64,000 bases of DNA from Brachypodium distachyon (Eukaryota; Streptophyta; Magnoliopsida; Poales; Poaceae): NCBI RefSeq assembly GCF_000005505.3, contig NC_016134.3, positions 43,924,650 through 43,988,649 of the forward strand, given 5' to 3'. Position numbers and translations under genes: made by a program. This document shows, piece after piece, positions 59,261 through 64,000 of the stretch; positions within the stretch are counted from its first letter, which is position 1, and every line of letters starts with the position of its first letter. Under the pieces are notes generated by a model, which was not told the DNA's origin, searched no databases, and was given only the letters and a program-made list of their open reading frames with translations.

Positions 59261-64000
<4,740 letters not shown>

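Overview
The window is plant nuclear DNA, almost certainly from a grass and most likely a cool-season (Pooideae) grass. The basis is short GT-AG introns in genes with GC-rich first exons, Stowaway elements with CTCCCTCCGTCC ends, a Tourist-type MITE, a CACTA element, LINE tails and gypsy-like LTR remnants. Five gene models can be supported at base level. They sit in about 64 kb of mostly repetitive DNA. I cannot name the species from sequence alone.

Layout. 1-2.3 kb: a stray mitochondrial-carrier exon and non-coding DNA. 2.43-5.49 kb (+): an intact 8-exon MATE transporter, 474 aa. 8.59-13.81 kb (-): an intact 8-exon spliceosome factor CWC22, 769 aa. 14.69-15.25 kb: a 152-bp inverted repeat with a duplicated loop. 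16.30-20.90 kb (-): a 2-exon HSL-type carboxylesterase, 436 aa, with a 3.46-kb intron carrying a Stowaway MITE. 23.9-34.3 kb: two intronless type I (M-alpha-like) MADS-box genes in tandem, sharing duplicated promoter and 3' segments. They are separated by LTR debris and an element containing a 561-bp internal repeat. 35.6-38.6 kb: a TRIM/SMART-like mini-retrotransposon, a hAT-type non-autonomous element with an exact 8-bp target duplication, and a 189-bp tandem array. 39.6-58.5 kb: three groups of diverged segmental tandem duplications with TATA-led short ORFs of unknown function, broken by LINEs. One LINE is itself split by a CACTA element. 59.26 kb to beyond 63.35 kb (-): the 3' part of an augmin subunit 6-like gene whose 5' end lies outside the window.

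The genes are not an operon or pathway. CWC22 and augmin 6 are housekeeping genes. The MATE, carboxylesterase and MADS genes belong to families that commonly expand. The most informative structures are the MADS tandem pair, where a G-box-bearing promoter module occurs five times, and the nested insertion at 51.9-55.2 kb, whose order of events can be read directly. No prokaryotic features, CRISPR arrays, rRNA genes or convincing tRNA genes were seen. Exon boundaries were fixed by reading GT/AG sites and checking that phase closes; similarity calls are from family knowledge and were not searched.
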